From Acanthochlamys bracteata (taxonomy: Eukaryota > Streptophyta > Magnoliopsida > Pandanales > Velloziaceae), in NCBI GenBank assembly GCA_019914995.1, contig CM034136.1, positions 883,270 to 947,269 on the forward strand: a stretch of 64,000 nucleotides of DNA. The letters run 5' to 3'. The first letter of the stretch is position 1. Every line of letters starts with the position of its first letter. Positions 25,301-40,300 of the stretch are shown piece by piece. A program made the translations under genes and the position numbers. The notes beneath the pieces were generated by a model, which worked only from the letters and a program-made list of their open reading frames with translations, was not told where the DNA came from and made no database searches.

Positions 25301-28300
25301 AGACCTCAGGTGTAGGATATACTAGGTCCGCTGCCCTAATTAATGATAAAATTTGTCTACAAGTATCAACCTTTTCATATCAAAAGTACAGTATTGGCAA
25401 GTTATCTCCATGAGATGATTCCAGAGTCCTCAGATGATAACTTAGATGGGTTAGATACAATTTAGATTGAAAGTTCATCAATTGATGCCAACCACTAATG
25501 TTTTAGTCTGACTTTAAGTTGACCAATTTAGCGCAATGTTTAGTATATAAGAAGTTTTTCACTGAAGATCAATAAAATTCAATAAGTTCACATTTATTTG
25601 TAATTAACATAACTAATATCAAGCTTAAAGCCTGTACAAAGTCTGGCTCAACAGCAACACGAAACTTTGAACAAGCCATATCCCACTACATGTCGTCCTT
25701 AAGCAAACAGTTTTACGCCATTATGCTATGTGATACCAATATCTTAAATAAAAACCGTTAGTAAAGTAATCACTTTACAAAATCTCTAACCAACTCCTCT
25801 TACATCTTCTCTGCAATCTTAAAATTGGATCTTTCATCAGCTCATATTCGAACAAACATCCGTAAATGTTTGCTTTAACATATTGCAAAAATTTCATGAT
25901 AGACTTCCTTAAGTTATTTTACTAACTGGTGCCACTTGACTTTATCATACCATTCTTTTTATTTATTGTAATACTTAAATTGTATATCAACTCATCCATT
26001 ACTCCAGATTTCCATCATGCTTATAGTCTGGCCATGGTAAGACATTACTGCACAGTATTCAGCTCTATAACACATCACTTTTCACATTTTTGTCGAACTT
26101 TGCATTCACTTTAACAACACCTCACAATCTCACATGACTTCAAAAAAATTTCTCCACTTCTACCATAGCTTGTATTGTATATCTATGTATCTTATTCAAG
26201 TCTGCACCTACATCATATTGTGGAATAAATCCATGACAGCTAATACATTTGCCATTATGTATTTCTTATGTCTCACAAAATTCATCAACATCATTTTTTT
26301 CTTATACCGTAATTGCACTGTTTACTTTATTCAATTCGCTCAACTAGAAGCCTTCCAATTCTACAGTTGCTCTCCATCAGTCAAGTATAGAATTGACATC
26401 AACTTGGTTCCATTCCCTAGCATAATAGCATCGAAAAAAGGATATACCAAGGTTTTCTCCTCCTGAATTTGCCTTTAGACTCATCTGTCACTAACGCAAA
26501 CAAATAAAGGCTCAACAGTAAGACAACAACAACTAAACGTCATCCCAATAGGTGAGCTACGTTACAGGGATGTGTTCAGGCCATTATGCTCTACTTTTAA
26601 ATAATATGCTCATCAAAAGCAAAAAACAGATATACTATTTTAATGAACTCTAACCAAGTTTTCTTAAACCGTCCTTTAGCATTTTGACAAGAGACGCTTC
26701 AAGTAACTTATATTTTCCACCATTGTGTGGATCTATCGTAAGAGAAAACTATAACCCAATTCCTTTAGGAGTCCTGCACAACCTTGCTCGCAAGCTCCCT
26801 CAAAGGTAACTCTGATATTCTTAGCGTAGCAATGATACAATTTGCAAGTTGCAAATATTATTCATCATATGTTGCGCATGATTTACTAAAGGCGAAAGTG
26901 ATATTAGTTCAAAGTATAGTAAAACCTAATAAGCAAGTTCAAATACAACAACAAAAAAGAAGTTAAAGAATTTAAAGAAATGAAGCATCTCTATTCTAAT
27001 GGAGTTTTTTTTTTACCCCATCTATATAACATGAATGACAAAAACTTTCTACCTTAGACTCTACAAAAATTTAGATTAGAATCTCATGCAGAAGATCCTT
27101 TAAAATTTGAGAAAGTATGACCTAAACTCAATAATAGTTTTCATGAACTTTGTTGAATCACCGTGAATAGCAACTGTCCATATATGTTCTACTAGCCAAG
27201 TTTATAAATGTTGCAAAAAATTTAGGAACTAAGGGATGAGAAAAGTTATGTTGGTCTAAAATGTAGGAATTAAGGGGTGAGCAAAGTTAGTTGGTCTGAA
27301 TGTAAAGCAAATAAGGAACACATACCAATAATATTTAGATAATTGGGTAAATTTTAATTTTCATAGTAAGGAAACAGTCTCTTTTCAAGAAAAAAAAAAA
27401 CACCTACCAAGCTTCTTTCAACTATATTTGCATGTAGCAACTCTCTAGGTTAAAACACAGCATCCAAATAAGAATCTCACTTCCCAAAGTCCAATGAAGT
27501 TCAAGCATGATTATTCAAACTTCAAAATATAAACTAAAAGCATAGTCAAAAGTACAGGATTCACAAGGGTATAAAATCAAGATCTCGATAGTGTGATTAA
27601 TCCAGAAAAAATTGCAAATAGTTTGGAAGAATAAATTAATTCATAACAAAGAGAAAATTAACAATGTTATTAGATAGATAGTCCATCCTTTGATAGATGG
27701 AACAATATATAGTTTTCCGATTATTAGAGTAATTTTTAAGCGTAAAACTAAATTCATATAATAAACAAGAGAAGAGCTTATTTTGTTTACTTAAAAGAAA
27801 GAAAAGAAAAGAAAAGAAAAGAAGAATGGTGCATTTGACTAGAGAGGAGGGCAGAGAGAATAAAATGCCATTTGGTCTTTGGCCCAAGTCGGATAACAGG
27901 CTGGATTTACCCACCAGCATGCCCACAGGCAAATTTTTAAACGATATTTCTCTAAATCTCTCGCAATATTTTGAGAATTATTGGAGAAAATCGTGAGAAA
28001 TTTGGTAATAGATTAATCACTTGCTGACAAAATTTGTTTTCTTGGAAGTGATGAATAATTTGTGAACAATTGAAAGTAGGAAAAGAGCATGATCATGCAT
28101 CACACAGATCCATAAAATAATCAGCTTCTCCCACCATTAGTTGTTCAGAATTTCAAACAACCATCTTAAGAACTAACTGACAAAAAAAAATGAAAGCATA
28201 TGAAAACATATGAAAGCATGCTAGAGAATTGGGAAAAAAATAAAAATAAAAATGAAAGCATATGAAAACAAATTCATGTGATAACTGAGCAAGGAATTAG

Positions 28301-31300
28301 AAAGTGTATGCTGAAATCATGACTGCGAAGGGCCTAAAAGAATGGGGACATTACTTGCAAGGAGGTAGCAACCATTGAACTTGCTTTCTGCCTGGAACTC
28401 TCAACAATTTCCATAACATACGATCCAGGATCATGGGATAATAAGGCAACTGAATTCAGAGAGCCAGAGACTCCAGAACCAGATGAATATTCCAGTTGAC
28501 CAGACCAAGGAGCTCTTGAGGGTCCATGGTAAGTATTACGTTGCCGCAAATAGATCAGAGCAGAAGCAACCTGAAAACCGAACCATAAAACTTAAATCTC
28601 AGAAAACCATAAAACAGGAGAATGAAGTAGCAGGCAGATATCACTACGCTTGCAAAAAGAACATACATGATCATTGACATCCCTCATTTGCAATAGCACT
28701 GCTGCATACTGTTTTCTGAAATGTTCCATACTTTTAATAGGATCACCATCTTTTAGCTTTGAAGAAACCTCCTCATTCATGTGCCTTAACTCGATTAGCA
28801 AGGCTTCCTGCAAAAAGAAATTCAGAAATTACATCATCCGATGATTCTGGTGGAAGAGTATATGCAATCTCTAGCTTAATACCCTAAGCTTCATTTACAG
28901 AAAACCAAATGACATCATAGCTAAATCCAATCTAAGCACCAACCAAACTCCAGCCTGCATTAATAGCTAGATTAAGAAGATTTAAGGTGGCTTTGCTTTA
29001 ATGGTGCATTTACAATGGAGTACATTCAATGTGGCTTATTCTAAATGCAGCATGTTTATTCCACTACCTAATCATGATTCTGGTGGAAGAGTATATGCAA
29101 TCTCTAGCCTAATAACCCTAAGCTTCATTTACAAAAAACCAAATGACATCATAGCTAAATCCTATCTAAGCACCAACCAAACTCCAGCCTGCATTAATAG
29201 CTAGCTTAAGAAGATATAAGGTGGCTTTGCTTGAATGGTTCATTTAAAATGGAGTACATTAAATGTTGCTTATTCTAAATGCAGCATGTTTATTCCACTA
29301 CCTGATCAAATAAACCAGCACTCATCATTGAAAAATAACTCATTACCTTTTGTTAGTAACACTAGTTCCAAAGGTAAAGAAAAAAACAAAATTTAGCTTC
29401 TCAAGATTGCTTAAGAGAGGTAAGTGTTGTTCCTTCCTCAAGAACATTATTTTGCTTGTGCCCCCCTCCCTCTGGGTGGGGGGGTGCAGAGGGAGATTCT
29501 AAAGGCCCTAACCAGAGTCAAAGTCCAAGGGACACTGAGTCCTCTGCAAAGAAAGGTGCCTCAGGATGCGTCCTCCTCTTGTTGATGAAGAACAATCCAT
29601 GTTAAGGGATTCTCTTTATAGTAGGAGAGACGATCTCCTTCCTCTTTGATTTGGTGCTTACATCAGCCTGTCCACCCACCCATTATGCTTCAATAGGATA
29701 CCTTTCATGATGCCTCATGTCCTGGTCTGGCAATCCAGCTCTGTTGACAATGTCTCCCGGCTCTGTTGACAGCCTTATCCTGGGCATCTATTACTTAAAG
29801 AAATCCATAGCGCTCGAGCGGTGCCAGGGTTTTTGCCACAAAGTTATACCCACTCTCACGATAGGTACAGCCATTTAATTCTCCATATGCTATTCCTTCA
29901 TTGAGATCGGTGTATGGCACTACAACTTGGTAAAGAGTTTACCCCAATCAAAATCACATTGAGGCGGCTACATTCATGCTTTAGTCATTAGGAGTTGCTG
30001 AAATCCTCATCGAAGATATGGTCTCAGATGGTCTAAAAGAGGCTTGGGAGAACTATAGGGGAACTCTTCCAACTGATTACAGCATCTCCAAGCTCCTTAC
30101 CATAAGCATTACTTGATCTATTTCTCAACCAAGCAAAAATTCGAAGAGAGCCCTTACTTGAAGGATGGTTTCACCATTTCCCAATAACCTTTATGCACCA
30201 AAAGATATCGAACTAAAGTAATAAAAAAAAGAACTTTTGGAATCAACAATCCTAGATGCTATCGCCTTGATTTTCAAAGATGTAGGAGCAATCACAGAAA
30301 TCTGGCAGGTGCATCCACATTCACTCGAATACCCTCATCTTCACCTTTTGATATATATTAAAAACTCTATACAACAATGTGAGATATACGCACAAAAGAG
30401 ATGCCCACACTAATAAGCTTTTTGGCTTGCAGATGGCAATCAACATATTGTCCATCCTCCTTCCATAGCTGGCCAGAACTTGCTCAAAAAAATGATGGCG
30501 TTAGGTCCAAGATCATCATGGTGTGCAAGGATTCAGGTTTATCTAATACAAGTCTCAACAAACATCTATTCCTAACCATAATGATAGTCCTCAAGTTTTC
30601 ACTCTAGATGATTTTACTGAAACTGCCAGGTATGATGATGCCTACTTCCAATTTGGATCAGAATATCACTTAAGGATATATTGGAGTTGCTAGATCTAAG
30701 GCACTCCCAAAGGTATCGAATCTACTACGCTTTCAAGTTATGAGTGTGATTCAGATCTTGCTTCTTCTAATGATCCTAGCAAAACCCCTTAAAATGGCCT
30801 GGCTTCCTTAATTCAAACAAGTTTAGTCGGTCAGCAGCTTCCTTTTCTTTCTATATCAGTACTCGTTTCTTTCTTCTTCTTTTTTTCCCTTTTTATCATG
30901 TTCCACTGTCATACTCTTACCTTAACTGCAGCCATCCCACCTCCCATCTAACTACCAATCCACCACAACCACTCATCACCAGATCCCTTGAGACCCTATC
31001 TTTCTGTTTAATCCATTAAGCTCCTCGGTCCGTTCTAAACTCCAGCACTATTGATGCAACCACTACAGTGTTACATATTGAAATTGGATGATATTGGAAA
31101 GATTTATAGAGGAAGTAATGATTCTCCAGTTACTACAGAAAATAACGCAAGCATTGGCTGGGTGATGGTTAGATTCCTTTGATGTTTTAAGACATTATAA
31201 ATAAAGAGAAGTACTACGTATAGGTATCCAAATCTAGAGTATTTTCAGGATATTTTTAATTGAATTCAATTTTCCTCTCAAATAATTATCAGAGGTGTTG

Positions 31301-34300
31301 ACTCTCTTGAACGAAACAAGGTGTTCTATGAGCCTAATCCTACCATATTACTTCTAGTTCTACTCTTCAAACAACCATCCCTTTATCCTCTAGAACTTGC
31401 AACTTAGGGCATTGACACCCCACCCCAAAAATAAGTTTCTTACAAGCATAACAGCAAGGACCTTCTGGCACAACTATAATAGGTGCCAGAATGAACAACA
31501 AATTGATGCACTCCAACAGGTTGACGGTGCTAATTGGTGACAACAACCTTGCTCGAACATAGCCATTTTGAAGTGTTGATTGTTCTCATTGCATAGAGGT
31601 AGCATTGGCCAAGGAACAGCATACATTGACTTTACTTTTGTGCGAGCATGCGTGCGTGCGTGTGTGTAAATGTTTCTTGTTGAGAGTGGCATCATGTCGA
31701 TCCATATGACTGTTGATTGTTGAAGGGGTCGGTGAAAATAGAGATATGTTGCTTAAAGTTTAATACAAGTTTCATGTAGACTGTTGTCTTTGTTATTCCA
31801 TGGCCACCTTCTATGGCTAAGGAGAGTAATAAAAGTCAATGCCTGCTACTCGAAAAAAAACTTTGACAAAACTCAAGGGTACTTCTGAAAGTAGGAAGGT
31901 CGCCCTGTCTCTCCCCACAAAAATAGCAGTAAGTCCAGTAACATATTTATTATCTAAGAACTAGTATTCAGATCGTTCTGATTTTGATACACTAATAGGT
32001 CCTAGGTGAAGTTATCAAGCAATAGAACCATTTAATTTTTCACTATATAAGCACTTCTACTCAACATTCTGAAATAATTTTTTAACCTTCAAACTGTTGA
32101 GCAAGAGTTTGTCTATACCTTCTTATCAAGTGAACGCGCCAACTCAACTAGTGCTCTTATATCAGCTTCCCTTGCTTGTAGCTGAGCCAACGTGCAAGGC
32201 TGAGTATAGATTGCTTGTTGTGCAGCAACAGCTGCTTCATTTGCTGTAGCTTTTGCTTGGGTGATAGCATCAATTGTGTCCCCCTGACAAAACATCACTT
32301 GCTTTAAAGCATTGAAATATAAGATTTAAGTGGAATTGTCTAGATAAATGATGAAACCTTTGCCTGCTTCAATAAAGTATTTATAGTATTGGAGTTCCCA
32401 TCTGTAATCTCAGAAACGATTGTCGGAGAGGGCCTAAATGAGCTCCCGGAATTCCAATCAATTTGGCCCTCCAACTTTACATCAGAGAGATTGAACCTAT
32501 TAGCTGCACTGCTTCTTCTAAGAGCTTCAGGCATATTTTCAGAAGGGTTCATGGGCATGCAGTCAATATCCTGAGAAGATATTATAAATTCATTCCATGA
32601 TACAGGATTAAACATAGGATATCATGTAAGCATCAATTGTAGCAATCTATGTGAAGGTAACATAAATGCTCTACAAGAGAGGGATAGAACTTCAAATCAT
32701 ATAATTATTTGGGCAAGACACTACCAAGTTAACAAAAGAACAGTACGAATAAGAATAGGAGTGGCATTCATAATCTAGGTAATTACCATCACAAACTCAA
32801 CACCTAATTCTGGACGGTCAAACTGAACCCTGCAGCGATTGCGGTCTACAGTTAATATACTCCCGTCATGAATTTCTCTAGTTTTCGGATGGCAGGCAAT
32901 CACCCGTTGTCCAACTGATAAAGGACGAGCAAGATCTGTAGGAAGTCCTTCACGAAGACCAGCTCTCAGTTCAGTATAATGAGACCGAACTGACTCACGA
33001 TACTGCACAAGTTTCTCCCTTTCTTCCTGCAAAAACTGTGATGACAACCTACGTGGCTTACCAAGAGAACTGCACATGAAGAAGAGAGTAATGAACACTC
33101 ACAACTAGATCATTCTTTTTACTCAATTTCCAACCTCTCTAATAATAAGTACCTTCTGATAACACCCCACTCGTCTCGAGTCAACCTTGGTATGTGGCCC
33201 AATCTTACATGGTTTAGGTATTCCACAAATTCACTCTGAGCAAACCATGGATAATCAATTGCACTGTAAAACCACTCAAACACGCACCATCTTCGTAGAA
33301 GTTGAGATGACAAACAGTGAGACAGCATCTCCTGTATTTATAAGTGAACACAAGATTCATAACAAGCAAAATAATAAAAAAAGGGACCAGAAAAGAAGAC
33401 AGCTTTTAATCATAAGGCCAACCACCTTGCTCTGTCCTAACTGCAAGCGTATATCAGAAAAGCCATCTGAAATATTCTCCTTGGACTTCAAATCCTTCCT
33501 AGAAAGTGATTTCTTCAAATTTAATTTACGCCTATTTGCACTTCCTTTTGGTAAATCAGTTTTCTTAATCAGCGCAACCTGAGCATTTCTGTCAACAGAT
33601 TCTGTGGCCAATCTATCTAGGTTAGTACTTGAACAAGTGTGCTCCTGTGATTTGACTGACTTTCCTTCTTTCGAAGGAGTAACTTGTGCGACACGTTTAT
33701 TTTTATTAGTAAGCCTTTTGCCTTCTTCAACTGGAACCTACAACATGCAGATCAAAAGTGTTACCACAATATAATATATATACACATATACATATATATG
33801 GGAATCAACAACCTATACCCAAGAATTGATGACAGAGAAGAACTGAAAATTACATTAATAATGGTAAAGCATGTACAAAAACAATTGATGGATAAACATA
33901 ACATAAAATAGATGATCTTTACATATCAGAGGGTAAAGAACCACCATATGATCACTGTACGGTAAGCAGGGAATTTGAGAAAAAATTGCATATCAATCAT
34001 GAATGTAAACACCAGTAAGCCGCATCCACCCATGGGCTTGCTACATGGAAATTAAGTAAAATTGTCTAGCAATCAAAACTTCTATTCCATTACTTCTTCA
34101 AATTTCCATTCAGGAGTCAGAGAAATGTAAAGAAGCCAAAAGTCAAAACTATATTCATGTGCTATTCTCAAGACCTCATAATTTGTTGATGAATTATGAG
34201 AACATAGTTTCATCATGAAGGCACAAGTTGCTGACATTGCAACAACTAATATGCTGAATATCAGTAGGCAAACAAACTTAAGACCTCCTAAAGTAATAAA

Positions 34301-37300
34301 CAAACATGAGAAACATACATGCCACGACATTTGCAAAAGTAGAAACTCGTTAAGAAAATTAAAAGTTAAGATGTTTAACGGATAAAAAGATACCTCCTTT
34401 TTCTGGGATACGCTTGAATTAGCATCTTTATTCGGTTCAGATATGGCAATCTGCAGTTGGCATAACAGAAAAAAGTTTCAAACTTCAGCACCCTAAAATT
34501 AAGCAACATATATGTACATCTATTGAAAAGCTGAAGTAATTTCAGATAAGCAACATTTTACCTTACTTAGTGAAGGCTTTCGTTTCCGCTTCCCAAGGTT
34601 ACCAATTTCATTTTGCTGCTTCACTCCAGATCCTGACTTGTTTTCATGCTGTCCGGCAGAACTTACTTTCTCTTTTTTCCCGAAAATATCAGATCTATCC
34701 TTCTGATCATTTGTGGACAAGTATTCAGCCAAGTTAGGTTTTGCATCAGTTTTTTCCTTGTCATCCCTAACCTGAGCTGATGACTCTGCCAAGGTAATAA
34801 CTTAGAGGTACAACTACAGAAAAATTATGCAATGCATTCATACAATACACAGTGCACACACTCCACAAGTCTGCAAGCACAGAAAACCAGAATGTTTGCA
34901 TGTGTCATACATAACCACGGTGTATGGCACTAAAGAAGTCATGTTTGAGCAGTGTGCTTAACCTACAATTTGTCAAATCCTTAAAAAGGAAGCCAATTAA
35001 GATATTAGTATACTTTAATATAATCAACAAGCACCAGATCTCTCCTTCACGAATTGAATGCACAAGTATTTTTTTTCTTTTACATATTATAATGTACAAA
35101 ACAACAACTAAGCCTTATCCCACTAGCTGGATCGGCTAAAAGAATGAAATAGTAAAGCATGAATCACATGTCAAATCACTAAATAAATGAAAACTCGGTT
35201 TAGCTCATCCACTTCAAGCTCAAACCTAGTCAAAGTAACTTCTCTTCTATGGAATTAAACGACAAAAGCAAACAGTTCTCTAATGAGTAAATTTGAATTC
35301 AATTAGAGCTTGAGTAACTAGCAACCTACACAAGTTTGTCCTGCACCATCGTCAATCCTTCAAGAAGACCACTGTAGTTTACAACCCTAGCAAGCGATGA
35401 CACCCACATATATTGTGCAAGACACTCACATTCAATTTTGAACTATTTTACACATAATTTCTTATTCACATTATCATAGAGGTTTTTAAGGCTAATAGAA
35501 GTTACCTACAACAATTAGTTAAAACCACATAAACATATAAAATTAGATTCTTCTGTTGTATGCTATATCACATCCATCAATTCATGAGACACATTTTATC
35601 AAGATTATCAGGGGAAGGAACGACACAATTACCAAATACCGACAGTGGTCATCACTACCCAAGCTAGTTCACCTAACAAAAGTTTGTATGAGCCTAGAAA
35701 AACTGGTACCTTAAGAAGGACCAGAGTCACAAAACCCTCTAGTCTTCACAGATGCCATTAGGCAATCTATGAAGACTTGCAACACTTCGCTTGACAAATC
35801 AGCTCAATTTCCCTTTTCTCAACATTCTTCATGTTTTGACAAAGACAGGTACACAACCATATGTATAGATGGTCATCACAGCACTAAATGGGTTGTTCCA
35901 ATACCTTGTTATGTGTACATAACTTAGATTTGGTGTTACGGTAAGATTCCCCAATGATTATGAATGACTAAAGATGGTGTAAATAGGTCTACAAAAGGGA
36001 CCACTTTCTACTTGCAAGCTGTCAATTTAAATGGGACCAACAACACTTTTCAGTTAAAGGTTACCTTCAGAAGAAACCATCTAGACAAAAAAATGAACCA
36101 ATAAATCAAGGAAATGAAGTTTCAATGACAGGTCATAAAAATTTTGCAAAGTAATAAACCAAAGAAGGATATTAAACTATACCTGATTCACCAGTACACG
36201 CTGGTAATAGTATATTTAAGGATAAGTCTGCCAACGTCTGCAGCGCATCCAAACCTGAGCTTTCATCTAAAAACAGTGGACCAAGATTTAGATTTCTGAA
36301 ATAAATATATATCTAATATACTATTTAGGAATAAAGAAAGCCAGCAGCAAACTCAAAAGACATAAAGAAAGGATGTATAGCATCCAAAACAAAGTTTAAG
36401 ATCAAACCCACTTGACATATTTGACAAGGCAACCTATTCCTATGACAGGAACCAATAATGAAATTAAGCATATGTTTCCTTCATTTTTTTGTTTGGTCTC
36501 CAAAACTTCATTTATTTGAAGATTTCTATTTCTTGTGATCAATCTCTAACATCTTCTTCCACAGTTAGCAGCTACTGCCAATTTAATTTTAATAGGACTG
36601 TGGAGGTACTCCGAGTTATGCTCATTGACCAATTCATTATCATACATAAAGCATACATGTTGCCAATGTGGATCGACATTAGCATCCATCTCCACATAAG
36701 CATCACATTCGCATATATTATAATAACAAAAGAAAGCATACAAAAACATAACAGATTCAACAGATTTCCGTGAATGGTAACAAGCCCAAAATTAAGTGGG
36801 CCAAGAGTCGCCTTGAAAAGTAGCTAGGTAAAGTATCATTGACCTGCGTCCATGTTCGGTCTTAAGACTACGTTTTGTTTAAGGGTAAAAACAGAAATGC
36901 AAGTGAAAAACAAAAGAAAAGAAAGAAAAGAAAAGAAAGCAAATGCGGTTTCTCCTGCTTTCACTCATTAAGAAGAAAATCCAAAATAGTATAGGAAGCG
37001 TAATCCTATTTCTCTCTCCAACCAAACAAGAAATAAGAAGAAAGGTTTTCTTTTCCCCACTTTCTCTCAAAGCAAACAGAGCCTAAGTGAGACGAAGAAA
37101 GTAATATTTACTTTTCAGAGAAACAATCATAACCGAGAAGTCTAGCAACCTGACATTTGAAATGATGAAGAGAAAACTTAACGGGAAACATAAAAAAGAA
37201 TACCTCCAAAAAATAGTTGGCGATTTCTCTTTCTGAAGACCTTTGAAGCACGTACACCTTTTTCACCAGTCACTTCTATTGTACTTTTGTCTCTAGACTT

Positions 37301-40300
37301 TTTGGTAGAAGGTCCTTCTTCCGTACCACTACAAGCCTCCCTCTCATCATCTAACTCGTAATGCCTGCTTTCTGCTTCCTTCTTTCCCTTTTTCTGAGGT
37401 CTCTTCACTTTTTCATGAGTTTCAACTATGCCAATACTTTCAGTGTCCATAGGATGACTAACATCTCTATCCAACTCTGCATTATCAGCTTCTCTGCTTC
37501 CAATACTACCTTCAACGTTGTCCCCATCAGTTGCAGGACTTGTGAACTTCGAATAACCCACATCAGATTCTGTAATCTATTTACAGTAGAAACAAACCAG
37601 AAAATTAAACTAAAGATATAGAAAATTGCAAAAAATAATTGGTATACTAAAGTGTTTTACCTTTCTTTCACGACTTCGAGCTGGAGAGGATCTCATAAAA
37701 TTCGTTGTTCTGCGAGGTGTTCGGGAAACCTGTGGAGAGTCTCCTCTCTGATAAGCCTGTGCTAGTGCTAATGCTGCCACATGGAGGCCATCATCATCAC
37801 CAGAGCTGACTTGTGAACGAAGAACTTGCTTATTAGGAGAGATAATACTTCTCATATCTTCTCTGGCAAATGAAGAAGGAATAGCTATTCGAGGAGTTCT
37901 TTTGCCAACAGCACGACGTCCACTACTAGCAAGTATATCTGAAAAAACTTCAAGGATAACATTACCTTGCAATTTTTATTAGAGATTATAACCCAAAAGG
38001 AGACAACAAGGGTTTACGAGATAAAATAACAAGAATTCCTATTATGTGCTATAGACCACTTATGATTACGCACAAAGAATTTCCACATGACTTCTAAGTA
38101 ACAAATGTATCACCATAACTTTCATAGAATTGCTAGGTGGCACTACAGTTATTCAGTATAGCTACATGTAGGCGGCACTACAGTTACTCAACATAGCTAC
38201 ATGTAACGCACACTCTTAGTAGCTTTCCTTTGTGTGTAATTATTGTAATATGGAATACTAATAACAGCTTGACAATTTCAGGCCAATAGGTTAAAAGCAA
38301 GCATAGATGACGATATTTACTTCCAAACTTTATGCACAGTCATGTTTAAAAGAGCTGCGCACTTTCCCATGAATAAGTAGTATCCATTCACAAGCATTCG
38401 AAAGTATTAATCGAATACATGAATGAATAAATTAACAGCAGGTCTGTCTTAAATATGCTAAACAAGGTGAGCTTCATGTTTCAGTTCAATTAATCGAACA
38501 ACTGTTTCATGAGCCTCCCGATTATTTCCAATATATTATCTAATTACTAATGAGAAAAGAACAGTAGATAATATACTTCGACATTTTCTCAAAAAATGCA
38601 GCCAATCGCACAGGCTTAGGTATAAAAGTTTTCAGTCAATGGCCTGCATAACAATCATAACCATCCGAAACATGAATATTTGTTCAATGTGCATCTGAGT
38701 ATCCTTTTTATTCTTTTAGTAACATCTGCATATGTTTAGCTTTTTTAGCTTTTTAGAGATAGCTATTGAACCACGTGCATGAAGCTATTGTATCACATGC
38801 TTAACAAATGGTCATTTTTAATGCTTTTACTTTTAGAAAAATTTTCAAAATTTATTATTCTAATTTATTACAAAGATATATTATCATACAACTGAAAAAT
38901 TAGTTCAAAATTAACAAATGGTCATTTTCTAATGCTTATAATCTTAGAAAAATTTTCAAATTTGATTATTCTAATTGATTACAAAGATATATTATCATAC
39001 AACCGAAAGATTAGTTCAAAAGCTACACGTAGAAAGCTGTCAAATCTATTTTAGAAAAAAACACTAAACAAAGGTCTTCAAAGTTTTCGTTATCAAACTG
39101 ACATACTAAAAATCCATATAACGGAACAAACAAGAAAACAAACACAATATTCGACACCACGTATTCCTTCTAACAGCGCAGCTTCTATCTTGAAACGTGC
39201 AAGTTTCCTCTAGAAAAGGATTTCATGGCTTGTGATGTTCCAAATACTTCATCAATAGGTCCGCACTCTTTAATGATCATGAAAAGAAATTCGTTGCAGG
39301 GAAGAATATCATTCTTAAATGTTTCATACCTGCATTAGCTAAATATCAAATCCGTTGCACTTGGGAAGGTTATTTTATGTATTTGACTTATTGTCTCATG
39401 CCATGTAGACGTACTACACATGCTAGCACGAAATTGAACAGTGGTTAATAAACAAGTTTAGTTTCAGTTATCCATGTCACATGTGGAGACATAATCATGT
39501 ATATTACCTACTACCAATTCAAATATAATAACTTTCTCAATTTTCATATTTATTTTGTTTTTTGCGAGAAAGTTTCAGTTATATGGTAGTAAGTCCCGCA
39601 TTGAATCTAAAGCTCTCTTCAAATCATAGACAACACTGAATTGGTTAATAATAACTTGCCATACTGATTCACCTCAATAATTGAAGATAAATTTGATATG
39701 TTTTCTCCAGTATGAAAAGTTTATTAGTCAATAAAAACTAGACAAATTTCAATGATCCTCACATGGGAAAGAAAGTATACAAAAGGGATTCACTATACCT
39801 AAGTGAAATCACAACTTAAAGAGTTTTAGTGCATAGAAGTTACTGAAAGGCAATTGATATGGTACCTCCAGATTGCTTCTTCTTCAACAATGATAGGCAA
39901 CCATAACTTGAAGAAGCTAATTTATGTGGTGTCATTTCAGCGGAAGGCTCATTGGGACCTTTAGATGTGGCCCTAACCTTTCCACGACCACGTTTTGAAG
40001 GTTTTCGAGAGGTTCGTGATGCATCGTTGCTTTCTTTATCAGTCTCACTGCCATCCTGGAGTAACATATTAATTTAGTTCACATGTGATATTCGACTATA
40101 ATCAGTTATATCATGCTGCACAGTGATAATAAAAAAACATTGTAAGGCCCTTTGCTAAATTAGAATCAATATAATGTCCTCAGTTTGGGCAACTATTCCA
40201 GCATTCCTAATACTAGTAACTTGCTATAAACATGCATGTTAAGAACACTAAGTGACTAAAATACAGGCCAAGTACCACATCACAGAAAACAATGTCATAG

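Noticed and set aside
25929..26466. Plus-strand frames inside an ALY intron as possible genes or a LINE remnant
   Set aside because: They are short and rich in Phe, Tyr and Ile as expected from AT-rich DNA, and no reverse-transcriptase motif is visible.
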